Source of the DNA: Wallacemonas rigidus
Lineage: Eukaryota > Euglenozoa > Kinetoplastea > Trypanosomatida > Trypanosomatidae
Assembly: GCA_030849045.1 (NCBI GenBank)
Contig: JASAOL010000576.1
Span: forward strand, 62,001-126,000
DNA length: 64,000 nucleotides
Direction of reading: 5' to 3'
Numbering within the stretch: the first letter of the stretch is position 1; each line of letters starts with the position of its first letter. This document shows positions 1-10,000 of this stretch, in pieces. The notes under the pieces are model-generated. The model did not search any database. It was not told the DNA's origin and was given only the letters and a program-made list of their open reading frames with translations. Position numbers and translations under genes: made by a program.

Positions 1-566
1 TAAGACGGTTTAATTGTACGTCTGGGAAGTTGTCAACGAAGAGCTGCGTGGCGTCATGGTCGCACTCAGATAAAGAACGCAGGGCATCGCGGATTAAGAC
101 TCTTATAAAAAAGACGACAGCAGAAAAAAGTATATATATACTACCCTTCGGACAAGAGACACGTACAACCTTGTGAGGGTTCCCTCCCCGAATGCACTTG
201 TCCCTCTGTGTACCGCGTCAAAAGATGTGCGTGGCGGAGGGCGGTGGCTCACCGAGACACGCGTGCGAGCACCTGCTCCGTACACCTGGCGTGCAGCGCC
301 GTTTGCCGTCGACAGGTGTCTCTTCGCGAGAGGGCGTTGAACAGGCTGCAGCTGTCTTGACACACGCACACTCACACAGCTGTACATACATAAATATCTG
401 CTCTCCTTCTTCTTCTTTTTTTTTGTCGGTATTGTCGTTGTTGTTGGTGTTGCCTGGGTAGTGCGGGAAACAAAAATAATAAGGTCAATCAGCGCTCGTG
501 AATCAGGTCACACACATAGACACGAACGCATCTTCACCGCACAACACATAGGTGCGCTCTCCTCCC
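1..566. other. Leading spacer, no gene supported
   Basis: Probably the 3' flank of an upstream gene plus the 5' flank of the helicase gene. All three forward frames are interrupted within the first 175 bases, so no partial upstream CDS can be defended. The spacer holds a short TA run near 131-140, a C/T-rich tract from about 400 and a GTT-rich stretch before the first gene. Confidence 0.6.
401..461 (+). promoter_or_regulatory. Candidate spliced-leader acceptor for the helicase gene
   Basis: A CT/T-rich tract (about 401-425), then GTT repeats, leads to the AG at 460-461. No better AG lies between the tract and this point. This is the usual trypanosomatid trans-splice acceptor arrangement, giving a 5' UTR of about 105 bases. 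Inference from pattern only. Confidence 0.45.
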
Positions 567-2858
567 ATGTCCCTCGTGCGCCGTGCAGTGTCAAATGCGT
601 GTGGCGCCTCAGTGGGTCTCGTGTGTGTAGCCGCCGCGGCCTCCTCGTCCTCGCCGGACATGAGTTTGTCTGCCATGACGGTGTCCAGACGTCGCATCAT
701 CGTCCCGCGTCAACTCAAGGCCTACGGAGGTACCTTCAGTCTCTCTGTCGGTGAACGCGCGAGTCATCTACCTGGCCACCTCGTCTTACAGAGCTTGTCG
801 CCATCACGCACGCAGAGTTCGCCTCTCTTGGCCAAACCCGTGAGGACCAAATCCGTTGACAACTTCAGCGACATGCTGCTAGCCCCGGAGCTGCAGGACG
901 CGCTGGTGAACGAGCTTCAGATCACCACCCCGTCGCCGATCCAACAGACAGCGATTGAAACCATTCTGCAGCGAAAAGACACGCTCATCGCCGCCCCGCA
1001 CGGCGAAGGTAAAACGCTCGCATATCTTCTGCCTTTGTACCAGAACATGATGAAGGACCGCGATGTGTACAAAATTCCGCTGCGTGAGCGCCGGCCGCGC
1101 ATGATCTTACTCGCCCACACGAAGGAACTTGTGGAGCAGCTGCAGGCCGTGTGTCAGAAGCTCGACGCGGCGACGGGTTTAACATCGGCGTCCTTCACCT
1201 CACGCAAGCGCGCCAAGTACCACCTCTCACGCTTGCTGAAGGAGACGATGCCGGACGTCTTAATCATGGATCCCAAAGTCATTCTCCGCCTGATCCGCAC
1301 GCGCCGCCTGTTCCTCGACGATCTGCGCTACGTCGCTGTCGATGAGGCCGACGTGATGTGCTCCTCACTCCACGACCACGACGCGGTGCATCTCCTCACC
1401 AAGATTCAGAAGAGAGCGTTGTACAAACATTTATGGCCGGTGCAGACACAGGTTGTCTTTGCGTCGCCCTACATCACACGGAAGCTCGAGTACTTCGTCG
1501 GGAAGCGCTTCCCCGACACGGTGCCCTGTCTCTTCCGACAGCGTATGCACAGACCAGCGAACACGCTGCAGCACCGCTTCTACCCGATCCGCCGCGAAAC
1601 AGAAAAGTTCACGATGCTGGAGCACCTGTTGCGTAAACACGGTCACCGGCCCATCCCTGTCGAGACCGACGAGGCGGAGATCAAGGTGCACAAGCAACCC
1701 TACAAGCTCACTCGCACGCTCGAGGAGTGCCGGGCGCGGGTTCTCCATGCGGCAGCAGAGGTCCCACACGCGGATGGTGCGCCTCCCGGGAGGGATGTGG
1801 CGGGGTGCGAGCCTGAAGAGCGCACGACGCAGTCACCCGTCGTTTCTCACGCCAGGATGGCGACCTCTTTTGACACGGCGAGCGATGAGATGGTGGCCAC
1901 CCCGCATGCGTCACCGGACTACGCGCACGACCCAGAGCTTCGTGTTGCCTTGGAGCGCGTGCGTCCCCTTCACTGGCAGCATCTGACCGCTGTCGCCGCG
2001 CCGTTTACCTGTCCCATTCCGCGCACTGTCTTTGGTGATGGCAAGCGTGTGGTCATTTTCTTCAAAAGTATCGACGCGGCGACAGCCCTGTTCCACCAGC
2101 TGCGTGGGGCCGGCTACGCGACCTCGGTGCTGCACGCCTCCCTACCCTGGGCCGTGCGACGTGAGATGTTCGCCGATTTCGCGTCGGGTCGTACGAACAT
2201 TCTCTGCGCGACGGATCTCGCCGCACGGGGCTTGGACCTTCACGTGGATGTGGTCATCAACTTCGATATGCCCACGAACGCCGTCGTCTACTTGTCGCGC
2301 GCTGGTCGCACAGCACGTATGGGACGTGTGGGTCTGGTCTGTAGTCTGTACACAAAGCAGCAGGGCGTCATTGTCAGCGCGGTGCGGGCATTCTTGAAGA
2401 CGGACATTCCCTTGGAGGGCCTGAGCAACCACAAAACGCACATGATGCAGCCGCGGTATGGGGAGTGGCGCACCCACAAGCTCAACGCTCTCACCCGCGC
2501 CTACGTGTCCATGATCACCACCAAGGCAATTCCCGCGCACCTGGAGCGGACGTACTTACATCACAACGCGACGTGGCGGCCGATCTTCCATCCGCGCACA
2601 ACTGCCCACCACGGCGGCGTCGCGCCGCGCCAGCAGCAGAAGTTGATGGACAATGTCATGGAACAGGCTGTCTGGTACCGGCGAGGACAGCTCGCACGGC
2701 GCAAAGGCGGTCGCGCGAAGTTTGGTCGACGCGACATGCGCGGAGGTGTATGGAATGACGTCGGTGGTGTTGCGTCCAGGGCGGTCGCGAACGCGCAGCA
2801 GAGTCCACGGCCAGCGGATGGACCCGAGTTTGGTATTCCCAGCGGGCCGCCAGCTTAG
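567..2858 (+). CDS. DEAD-box ATP-dependent RNA helicase, probably mitochondrial
   Basis: The 763-residue protein unwinds or remodels RNA using ATP. Seen in order: a basic, Ala/Ser-rich N-terminus (MSLVRRAVSN...) that looks like a mitochondrial presequence; Q-motif TPSPIQ near residues 122-127; motif I APHGEGKT 143-150; HTKELV as motif Ia; the DEAD box 259-262; ATDLAARGLDL as motif V; SRAGRTAR 577-584 as motif VI. Motif III, normally SAT, reads ASP at 299-301, and motif VI begins with Ser instead of His, so the enzyme is a divergent member. An insert of roughly 100 residues rich in charged residues separates the two RecA lobes. The start is the first in-frame ATG after a plausible trans-splice acceptor. 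Overall style recalls mitochondrial ribosome-assembly helicases of the DDX28 kind, but I cannot fix the orthologue. The family assignment is firm; the location is inferred. Confidence 0.92.
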   Translation: MSLVRRAVSNACGASVGLVCVAAAASSSSPDMSLSAMTVSRRRIIVPRQLKAYGGTFSLSVGERASHLPGHLVLQSLSPSRTQSSPLLAKPVRTKSVDNFSDMLLAPELQDALVNELQITTPSPIQQTAIETILQRKDTLIAAPHGEGKTLAYLLPLYQNMMKDRDVYKIPLRERRPRMILLAHTKELVEQLQAVCQKLDAATGLTSASFTSRKRAKYHLSRLLKETMPDVLIMDPKVILRLIRTRRLFLDDLRYVAVDEADVMCSSLHDHDAVHLLTKIQKRALYKHLWPVQTQVVFASPYITRKLEYFVGKRFPDTVPCLFRQRMHRPANTLQHRFYPIRRETEKFTMLEHLLRKHGHRPIPVETDEAEIKVHKQPYKLTRTLEECRARVLHAAAEVPHADGAPPGRDVAGCEPEERTTQSPVVSHARMATSFDTASDEMVATPHASPDYAHDPELRVALERVRPLHWQHLTAVAAPFTCPIPRTVFGDGKRVVIFFKSIDAATALFHQLRGAGYATSVLHASLPWAVRREMFADFASGRTNILCATDLAARGLDLHVDVVINFDMPTNAVVYLSRAGRTARMGRVGLVCSLYTKQQGVIVSAVRAFLKTDIPLEGLSNHKTHMMQPRYGEWRTHKLNALTRAYVSMITTKAIPAHLERTYLHHNATWRPIFHPRTTAHHGGVAPRQQQKLMDNVMEQAVWYRRGQLARRKGGRAKFGRRDMRGGVWNDVGGVASRAVANAQQSPRPADGPEFGIPSGPPA

Positions 2859-3206
2859 CCTCGCGATCGACTCAACGTTTCTGTTTCGTTTTGTTGTTGT
2901 TGTTGTTGTTGTTGTTGTTTTGTGTGTGTGCGTGTGGTTTCGATGCCTCGTCCGTCGCACGTCAACATCAGCCGTCGTCTCGCTTTACGTTTATGGATCG
3001 ACAGTAAACTCACAGATTGTTCTATACAAGAAAAAAAAAAAAGCAGAATGCAGCTCGACTTCCACGTACTACTCGATGGTGTCACGGGAGCGTGTCTGCC
3101 CGTGTGTGTGCACGCTGCGGCTGCGCGCTTCGGAGCCACACGTCTCAGAGAAAAGTACGCGCACTACCATGCGACTGTCTGAAGGGGAGGCGATGGGTGT
3201 GGTTGC

Positions 3207-3272
3207 TGTTTGTCTCCTCTTTTCCCTTTTCCGGTGCTGTCCCTTCGCACCTCACATCGCTGGGACGCTGAG
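3207..3272 (+). promoter_or_regulatory. Candidate spliced-leader acceptor for the AAA+ gene
   Basis: A C/T-rich tract (TCTCCTCTTTTCCC and following) is followed by AG at 3271-3272. A second pyrimidine-rich stretch at 3320-3355 with its first AG at 3373-3374 is an equally possible site and would give a much shorter leader. Confidence 0.35.
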
Positions 3273-3366
3273 GCCTCCCGTCTGGTCCTCGCCCTTACGG
3301 GCACGCAAACACGAGCCCCCGCTATCCTCACCTCCACCCGTTCTATCGTATCTGTGAAATCTAAAA

Positions 3367-3435
3367 ATGAAAAGAAAAAGAGAAAGAAATTTGGACGTGT
3401 GTGTGTGTGTGCGCGCGCTTTTGTATCACATTTGA
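3367..3435 (+). promoter_or_regulatory. Upstream open reading frame abutting the AAA+ start codon
   Basis: ATG at 3367 opens 22 codons and ends in TGA at 3433-3435, immediately next to the main ATG at 3436. It includes the GT microsatellite. It would sit in the mRNA only if trans-splicing occurs upstream of 3367. No conserved peptide is recognised; a regulatory role is speculative. Confidence 0.3.
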
Positions 3436-4854
3436 ATGCGCTCGCTCGCAACTGAGCTGGTGTGCGCGGTGCTGGTATGCGTGCTTCTCATCGCGAGTCT
3501 TGGTACTCACACGGCGCATGCACGCCCGTCGCAGAACCCTCCGCAGCACGTCGGCGCGTCTTTCGACAGCTGTCCTCGGTGTCCGATCTGCTCGCGCTCC
3601 ACCACCTCCTTGGGCATGCGGCTGCGGTACTGCCAGGCGCTCACGTCCCGTTTCCTCGTTGGCGGCGGAAACCGTGTGCACGAGCTGCCCTTCGCGACGG
3701 ACACCGCTGTGCGTGTGGACGCCGTGCGGAACCTGAACGAGCTACTGAGCGCGCGTGTGTTCGGTCAGCCTCAGGTCACCTCCGTCTTGCCGGCGGTTCT
3801 CCGCCGCAAGCTCACGTACCCTGGGGAGCCCCTCGTGCTGCACCTGGCCGGAGACAACGGCGTTGGGAAAACGCTGACAGCGCGGCTGATCTCGCAGGCG
3901 CTTTCGCTGCGTTGTGGCGAGCAAGACGGCAATCGGCAGTTGTGTGAGTCCGGCGACGCCCTGCTCACCATTTCAGGCACGGGATTCGACGGGCTGTCCA
4001 AGGAAACCATACGTCGACACGTCGTCTGGCGCGTCGTCAAGCACATGGAGAAGTACCCGCATGGTATCGTGTTGATCGATGACCTGACGGCTATGGATCC
4101 CGATGCAGTCGCCGCACTGGCGCCGCTGTTCGGACGCGGCCAATACTTTCCTGAGCAGCTCGATCCGTTATTGTGGCAGAACCTGGCCGCGGGATTCGCG
4201 GCGTCCGGCGAGGCACGCACAGACTCCGCCGCCGCATCGGCACAACAAGAGGAAGGAGAGACCACGTCACGAGAACAGCAAACCCAACAAACGTCGCGTA
4301 AAGCGGCCGCTCAGTCGGCTGTGCGTACGTCACGTGGGAACCTTCGCAGCCTGTCGAACCTACTTGTCATTGTGACGACCGATTTCGGTAAACAGGGCCG
4401 CACCGTGGGTAAGTCGCCTAGTGAGATCGAGGTGATGGTGCGCCGAGAGTTCACGCACCTCTACGGCTCTCTCCTCCCCGCGTACACGCGGACGTTCGTC
4501 TACGTGCCCTTCTCTGAAAGCACCGCCGAGGCGGTCGTCCGTGCGGCGGTGGCGAACTTACCGTGTACGATGCTCTGGAGTTACGGGACGCGCATCGAGG
4601 CGAGCATCATCGATGACGACGCCGTCGCCTTCCTCGTCGCGCGCGCGGACTCGGCGTGGAGGGGTAGTGAAAACGGGCACGCGTTGCGGCGGCTCGTTGA
4701 GGATGAACTCATCATCCAGGTGCTGGCCTACCTCGATCAGCGCGGACTTGACAGAACGTTGCGGCTTCACTTTGAGTACGATGAGGCACAGTCGGCGGTG
4801 GTGCTGCGAACGTCTGGCCGACACGGGGCCTATTCATCCGACGACGACCTGTGA
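3436..4854 (+). CDS. Secretory-pathway AAA+ ATPase, torsin/Clp-like
   Basis: The 472-residue protein opens with a clear signal peptide (basic start, hydrophobic VCAVLVCVLLIASLG, then small residues near 28-30) and then a cysteine-rich stretch CPRCPIC, so it should act in the ER or secretory lumen. An AAA+ core follows: Walker A GDNGVGKT 139-146, Walker B hydrophobics ending in DD 215-216, a sensor-1 strand with VTTD 313-316, and a C-terminal helical lid with GHALRR. Together these resemble torsins and the second ATPase ring of ClpB. Odd points: the usual Walker B glutamate is Asp, sensor 1 lacks the usual Asn, the sensor-2 Arg is not obvious, and a Gln/Ala/Ser-rich insert of about 45 residues lies before sensor 1. 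The ATPase may be slow or regulatory. The AAA+ class is secure; the torsin kinship is inferred from topology and motif order. Confidence 0.72.
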   Translation: MRSLATELVCAVLVCVLLIASLGTHTAHARPSQNPPQHVGASFDSCPRCPICSRSTTSLGMRLRYCQALTSRFLVGGGNRVHELPFATDTAVRVDAVRNLNELLSARVFGQPQVTSVLPAVLRRKLTYPGEPLVLHLAGDNGVGKTLTARLISQALSLRCGEQDGNRQLCESGDALLTISGTGFDGLSKETIRRHVVWRVVKHMEKYPHGIVLIDDLTAMDPDAVAALAPLFGRGQYFPEQLDPLLWQNLAAGFAASGEARTDSAAASAQQEEGETTSREQQTQQTSRKAAAQSAVRTSRGNLRSLSNLLVIVTTDFGKQGRTVGKSPSEIEVMVRREFTHLYGSLLPAYTRTFVYVPFSESTAEAVVRAAVANLPCTMLWSYGTRIEASIIDDDAVAFLVARADSAWRGSENGHALRRLVEDELIIQVLAYLDQRGLDRTLRLHFEYDEAQSAVVLRTSGRHGAYSSDDDL

Positions 4855-5383
4855 CAGAGGAGGCGAAGAAGTGGTGGCCACGCTTTGGGGAGGCTGGGTC
4901 TGTACCATGTAGGTCTGCTTTACTTCGAGACGCACATCCGCGCCGCACGCGTACGTGTGTGTGTGTGCGTGTGTGTGTGTACATTGCACATTCCAAATAA
5001 AACCCAAAAAAAAAAATCAATAAATGAGGAGGAGAAGAAACGCAAGAAAGCAACTAGGACATGTTGGAGGGGTGACCACTGGTCCTTGAACGCGTGGAGG
5101 GAAGGGGCAACGTCAGCCGCATCACACGGTGGTTGGAAGCCACCTTTTTACAAGAAGTTATTTGTGTCACACATCCACTCTGTGCCCGAACAGATCAAGC
5201 AGTTTGTGCCCTCTGAGGACGTCGATGCACATTATCCCGCTCATTGTTCGCTCTCTCTCTCTCTTACGCGTACACACACACACGTTCATCTCGCACTTCC
5301 TGACTGTTCTCTGATGTTTTTTTTTTTCTTTTCTTTCCTACTTTTCTTCCTTGTGTGATCCTTGTATGTAGCGACCCAGAGCC
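4855..5383. other. Spacer between AAA+ ATPase and prefoldin genes
   Basis: Holds a GT microsatellite (about 4957-4981), an A-tract near 5007-5016, CT and CA repeats around 5250-5285 and a long T-rich tract from 5317. No additional gene seen; short frames here are made of repeat sequence. Confidence 0.6.
5317..5371 (+). promoter_or_regulatory. Spliced-leader acceptor for the prefoldin gene
   Basis: An almost pure T/C tract (5317-5352) is followed, after a short interval, by TGTAG with AG at 5370-5371, only 12 bases before the ATG at 5384. This is one of the clearest acceptors in the window and supports that start codon. Confidence 0.6.
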
Positions 5384-6043
5384 ATGGCAACGTCTCCGCC
5401 TTCGTCATCATCAGGTCCTCATCGCGGTCAGCCGCCTGTCCCTGGTGTGCTTCAACTGGAGCGTTTTCTGGACACCGTGTTGAAGGACGCGTTGAAGCGG
5501 GTTCTCACACAGCGCGATGCCGCACGCACCGCAGCCTCTCAGTGCACGCATCTGATCGCCTTGTTCGATGACATGCAGGCGATGTCACGCCGCCGCTCAT
5601 TCATCGCCGCGGCCTCGGCCAACGATCGTGCGCGTCAACAACGACAAGCACAACAGCCGCAGCAACAGGATCCGCTGGAGGAGGAGAAAGATTCAAGCGC
5701 TGCGCAGCGCGCGACGGTGTCGACGAGCGCGAGCACTGCTGCGAATCGACCCAGCGCTTCACAACCACCGCAAACAAATAAAATTCTCGTTGATCTTGGT
5801 CATCACTTCTACACACAGGGCTTTATCCGCAACGCGGAGCGCGTGCATGTCAACATCGGCTGTGGCGTGGTGCTGCCCATGAGTCTCGCCGAAGCGAAAG
5901 CATATTTAATCAAGAAGGAGCGTGTGCTGCGCGAACGGGCGAGCATGTACACGCGTGAAGTTCTGCGTACCAAATACCGGATTCGTCTCGTGACGGAAGC
6001 CATCGGACGTCTGCATGAGCGCGAAGTTGGGAGTCGACACTAG
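5384..6043 (+). CDS. UXT-like prefoldin-family protein
   Basis: The protein has 219 residues. An N-terminal helix (about 20-60) and a C-terminal helix (about 170-215) flank a beta-hairpin core that starts at ILVDLGHHFY, residues 134-143, and continues with RVHVNIGCGVVL and SLAEA. That order (V-D-L-G, then V-x-x-G-x-G, then L-A-E-A) is the alpha-class prefoldin signature and looks closest to UXT rather than PFDN5. UXT-type subunits join other prefoldin-like proteins (URI, R2TP) in assembling large complexes in cytosol and nucleus. A Gln/Ser/Ala-rich insert of about 60 residues separates the first helix from the core, making it longer than human UXT (157). The start is fixed by a clean splice acceptor 12 bases upstream. 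The prefoldin fold is likely; the UXT assignment is a judgement from remembered sequence. Confidence 0.7.
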   Translation: MATSPPSSSSGPHRGQPPVPGVLQLERFLDTVLKDALKRVLTQRDAARTAASQCTHLIALFDDMQAMSRRRSFIAAASANDRARQQRQAQQPQQQDPLEEEKDSSAAQRATVSTSASTAANRPSASQPPQTNKILVDLGHHFYTQGFIRNAERVHVNIGCGVVLPMSLAEAKAYLIKKERVLRERASMYTREVLRTKYRIRLVTEAIGRLHEREVGSRH

Positions 6044-7009
6044 CATCCACATACGAGTAGCTGATATCAGAAAGAGAGAAGAAGAAATGGTGACATACAC
6101 GTACAAAGATAATTTGGAGGCCAAACTATGTCCTCACGTCATCGACGATGAGTGGTCTTTTAACGTTTCGACACTGTCGTTGCGTTGACACGTCGTTGTC
6201 GTCACTTCCTCCGCGGTGCCCATCGCGTCCTGCGGCGATCCGAGCACTGCGTTTGGCCATCTTGGAAAAATACAACGCCTTCTCTGTCCTCTCCACACAC
6301 ACACACACACATCTCCCTCTTCTTGGTACAACCTTTGCGATGCGTTGTCGTCTTTTATTTCTTCTGCTGTTTGGATTCAAGTCATCCGAATCGATTTGCT
6401 TTGTTTTTGCTGTTCTTTTTATTTATTCTTTACATCTTAGAAGACAGACAAGCAGGCTCCATATTGACAACTTCCTTATTTTTGTGTCTACAATCGCTTT
6501 TTTTACTCGGTTTCGTCCGTGTTTTTCCAATTCAAGACGCGACATCTCCGCAGCGTATCTCTCACGTACAGCTAGGATCATATCTGCGCTATCAGGTGCG
6601 CACTGACTTGGGTGAATCCCTCCCCCTCCTTCCATCTTTTCATCGGTTTCTCTTTCGCGTGGTTTATCTTTTTTAACCGTGACGACGATCCGCCCGCGAT
6701 TGGGAAAAGGGAACGTGCGCCGCATCGAGCGATCGTCCACGTGTGTGTGTGTGTGTCCAGTTTTCCTCGCTCTCGTCGTAGTAGCGAGTCAAAAAAAACA
6801 AAACGGTATTTCAAGTTCACCATCGTTGAATCTTTGCCACACAACAGAGCACGCGAGTCGGTGAGGAACAAAAAGACGAAGCAAAAGAGAGAGAGATCCG
6901 CAAATTATCGTTGATATTCTTAGTTCCTTTTGTGTGTGTGTGTGTTTACAGTGCCCTTTCCTCTTCATTTGGAGTTTTCATCCGACACGAGTCACAAAAA
7001 AATATATAT
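6044..7009. other. Spacer between prefoldin and tail-anchored coiled-coil genes
   Basis: This 966-base spacer has CA repeats (6295-6311), long T-rich stretches (6350-6520, 6620-6680), GT repeats near 6741-6755 and 6931-6946, and an A/TA-rich end. A 152-codon ATG frame at 6148-6606 runs through the T-rich part but encodes only Phe/Leu/Ser-rich sequence with no splice signal before it; I do not regard it as a gene. Confidence 0.55.
6916..6951 (+). promoter_or_regulatory. Candidate spliced-leader acceptor for the tail-anchored protein
   Basis: A T/GT-rich run ends in TTTACAG, AG at 6950-6951, 58 bases upstream of the ATG at 7010. Pattern-based. Confidence 0.45.
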
Positions 7010-10000
7010 ATGTCTACGGCGACAACAACACCCGTGCCACCGCTCAGTGTGTATTCAGCGTCTTCGACCCTCGCGGACGCCCATTCCGCGGAGGAGCGGC
7101 TCATCGCTTTCGAGCTTCTCGACCCTGCGGCCGAGTACGCGTGGAAATGGTATCTCGCCACCATGCCAGGCCCCGCGAACGCGCCTGGGGCTGTGACCAG
7201 CTGCACGGCTATCGCCACGCGCATGGCACCACACGAAGGCCTATGTGCGGAAGCGGACGGAAGCCCAACGCGCAGCACGCCCCCTTCACCGTGTGCGGTC
7301 GATTTCATGAAGGGACGTGTCGTGGAAGTACAGCCGTGGCGGGCGGCGAACTCACTGGCCGAGACGATCGCTGCGTCGCACAAGGAGGCCCACGTGGAGC
7401 GTTTGCAGACGCCTCGAGAAAGCAGCCCTACGACCGCGCCATCGACACCGTTCACAGCGAACCGCCGGAAGAGCTCGACCGCGGCGCGGAATGCCGAGGG
7501 CGGTGATGTGGAGGACAGCGACGACGACGGTGAGGCGTCACGGGCATCGCTGATGGTCTCGCCAGCCGCATCAACGTCGGTTCCGTCCACGGCGCGTGCA
7601 CGGCGAGACCAGACGAAGGTCACTGCCGCGAAGTACAACCATGACGATGAGGATGACAACGCCCTGGCGCAGAGTCTCAGTACGACGCACGCGCGCTTGC
7701 ATGACGCCCTCCACACGCCACGCACGGCGGAGGGTAAAGCGCTGGCGGAGTTGATTAAGGCCAAAAGCATCGCCTTCGACGCCCGTGCGGCGGAGATCAA
7801 AGCCGGGATGCGGGAGATGCGGAAAGAGAGGGATGAAGCCCTGAAGGCACAGGCGGAAGCGGAGCAGGTCTACAAGCGCTCGCAGCGTGAGCTGCGCAAG
7901 GCGAGGAAAAACGTCGAGCAGCTCGATCCGAAGCATTTACGCGAAGTGCAGACCTACCGCACGCCGCCCGCAGCAGTGCAGTGGGTAATGAAGGGGGTGA
8001 TGGTCGCGATGGGTCACCCAGCGCGCGACTGGCGGGACATCACCACCGCGATGCATAACCCATCGTTCATCCACTCTGTGGTCGCCTTCGAGCCCGCGAA
8101 CTTGACGCCAGCACAGCGACGCGAGCTGATGAGCACGTACGTGGTGAAGCCCAAGTTCAGTGTCGAGGAGGTCAACAAGGGCAGTGAGGCGGTCGGTCCC
8201 ATGTACGAATGGATTGTCAAGGAGCTGGACATGTGTGATGCGATAGAACGGCTCGAAGTGGTGCGTGCCGAGGAGGAAAAGCGCCGGGAACGCACGGATG
8301 CCATTCACGCACGCATCCGCAGCAGCGCGAACGAGCTCGAAAGCATGGACGATGAACTCTGTGAGCTTATCGACGAACTGCGGCGCGTGGAAGAAGAGGC
8401 GGCCGCGGCGACACAGACTCACGGTCCCTTTGGCACTGGTCATCGTGGTGGTGGTGGCGAAAAGGACAACGGCCAGGAAGGCGCGGGGTTACCCTCCGCG
8501 GCCGCCCTCGACAGCAGCACGAAGGCGCCCCGCTCACTGATGCGCGGCGCCTTCCGCGCATGGCACCGCCCGGCGACCGCCTCCGCAGGACTTACCAAAG
8601 TGCTGCGGACGAGCGTGCTGTGCGACCTAGGCCCCTCACCGCCGCCTGGGTCCATCTTGACGTTGGACCCCGAGCAGCGGGGGCATTTAGAGCAGGCTGT
8701 GGCGAGTCGGCTGCGCTTACACGGCGCGTCGGCCAGCTTGGCGGCCTCCGCCGTGGAGGCCGCAGAGACACACGAAGGGGCACCGGGGTCCGTCGAGGGG
8801 GCCGGACCAACATCAGGCGCGCCCGTCGTGGTGCTGCAAAGTACGGAAACGGAGCTGGCAGCCTCATCCGAAGAGACCGAGGCCAGTGTTGGAGAACATC
8901 AGGCTCTGGCGGCGCGTGTGCGGTCCCTCCTAAAGACACTTGAAGTTGCAAACGCCGAGGTACCAAATGAGAGTGAGACCGGGAAACGCGCACCGCCACA
9001 AACAGCGCAGCTCGCTCGTGCAGTTGACGCGGCCGAGCAGCGAGCGGCAGCCATGAAGGCACAGCTCGCCACGCAGCAAGCGCAGCTCTCCCAATACGAA
9101 CTGCAGGAGGCCAAGGATGCTGAGTGCAATCCACTCTGCGAAGACGAGTCAATGACTGTCACGCATTGTGTCAAAGTGTTTGAGGGCGAGGAGTGGGACA
9201 TGGTCTTGGAAGACGCGGAGGAAGCCCTCACTGAGGCGCTTATCGACGACGTCGCCGTCATTTGCCGTGTCCCCAATCGCCACGTGTCGAACGTCCGTTT
9301 CACTTTGGGCAGTCTCCACGCCGCATTCGATGTGACCCACAGCGCCGCGCTTCGCAGCCTACACGTACAGGACGCGGTCGACATCGGCGAGTACCCTTCG
9401 ACGTTTGGTGTGTATCGAGCACGCCATGCTTACCGTGCCGCGCAGCAGCAACGTGAGCCGCTACCGCCCCAAAGACCGCGTGCGGGCTCCGGTGAGACGC
9501 GCAACGCGCTGGGCTACGAAACGCCCGAATGGGAGAGTGGCTTTCGACCGATTCGATCGCCTTCGCCGGGTGGTCGAATTCGTACCAGTGGTCGCACAGG
9601 CGGTGGCCTGAGGGGTGCCGGTGGCGGTGCAGACTCAGCCCTGGTCAGTGGCGACAGTGTGTCGCTCTCACCGCGCTTCGCAATCACCAATCAGACATCG
9701 AGTCAAATGGAAGTGTTCGAAGAGCAGCGCGAGCAGCGAGCCTTTTCTGGCATGATCCGTGAGGCTCAGCGGCTGAATGCCAAGATCGCGGAGAGAGACG
9801 CTCAACTTGAGGAATCGTATCAACAAGTCAAGGACGCAGAGGCGCGACTTTGTCAAATGGAGGTTGAGCACGCGCGTGTGCAGGATGAAATGCGACAAGA
9901 AATCGACGTCCTGAATGAGCGCGTCGAGGAGCTGCAGACCCTGCACGCGACACAGGCCCAGGTCTCCGGCCCTCGAGGTGAACAGCAAGTCCACCAGCAG

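Larger units (their letters stand above)
2859..3435. other. Spacer between helicase and AAA+ ATPase genes
   Basis: Contains a GTT/TTG microsatellite (about 2892-2919), an A-tract near 3031-3042, a C/T-rich tract from 3206, a second pyrimidine-rich stretch 3320-3355, a GT run 3397-3410, and a 22-codon upstream frame ending directly at the next start codon. No protein gene or RNA gene recognised. Confidence 0.6.

Noticed and set aside
1-175. Possible 3' end of an upstream coding region
   Set aside because: Every forward frame meets a stop by about 175 and no frame carries recognisable protein sequence, so a partial CDS cannot be supported.
4885-5358. 157-codon frame between the AAA+ and prefoldin genes
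   Set aside because: Composed of GT, CT and T tracts; overlaps the acceptor of the prefoldin gene.
6148-6606. 152-codon ATG frame in a spacer
   Set aside because: Translates T-rich and CA-repeat spacer into Phe/Leu/Ser, has no nearby splice acceptor upstream, and no domain.
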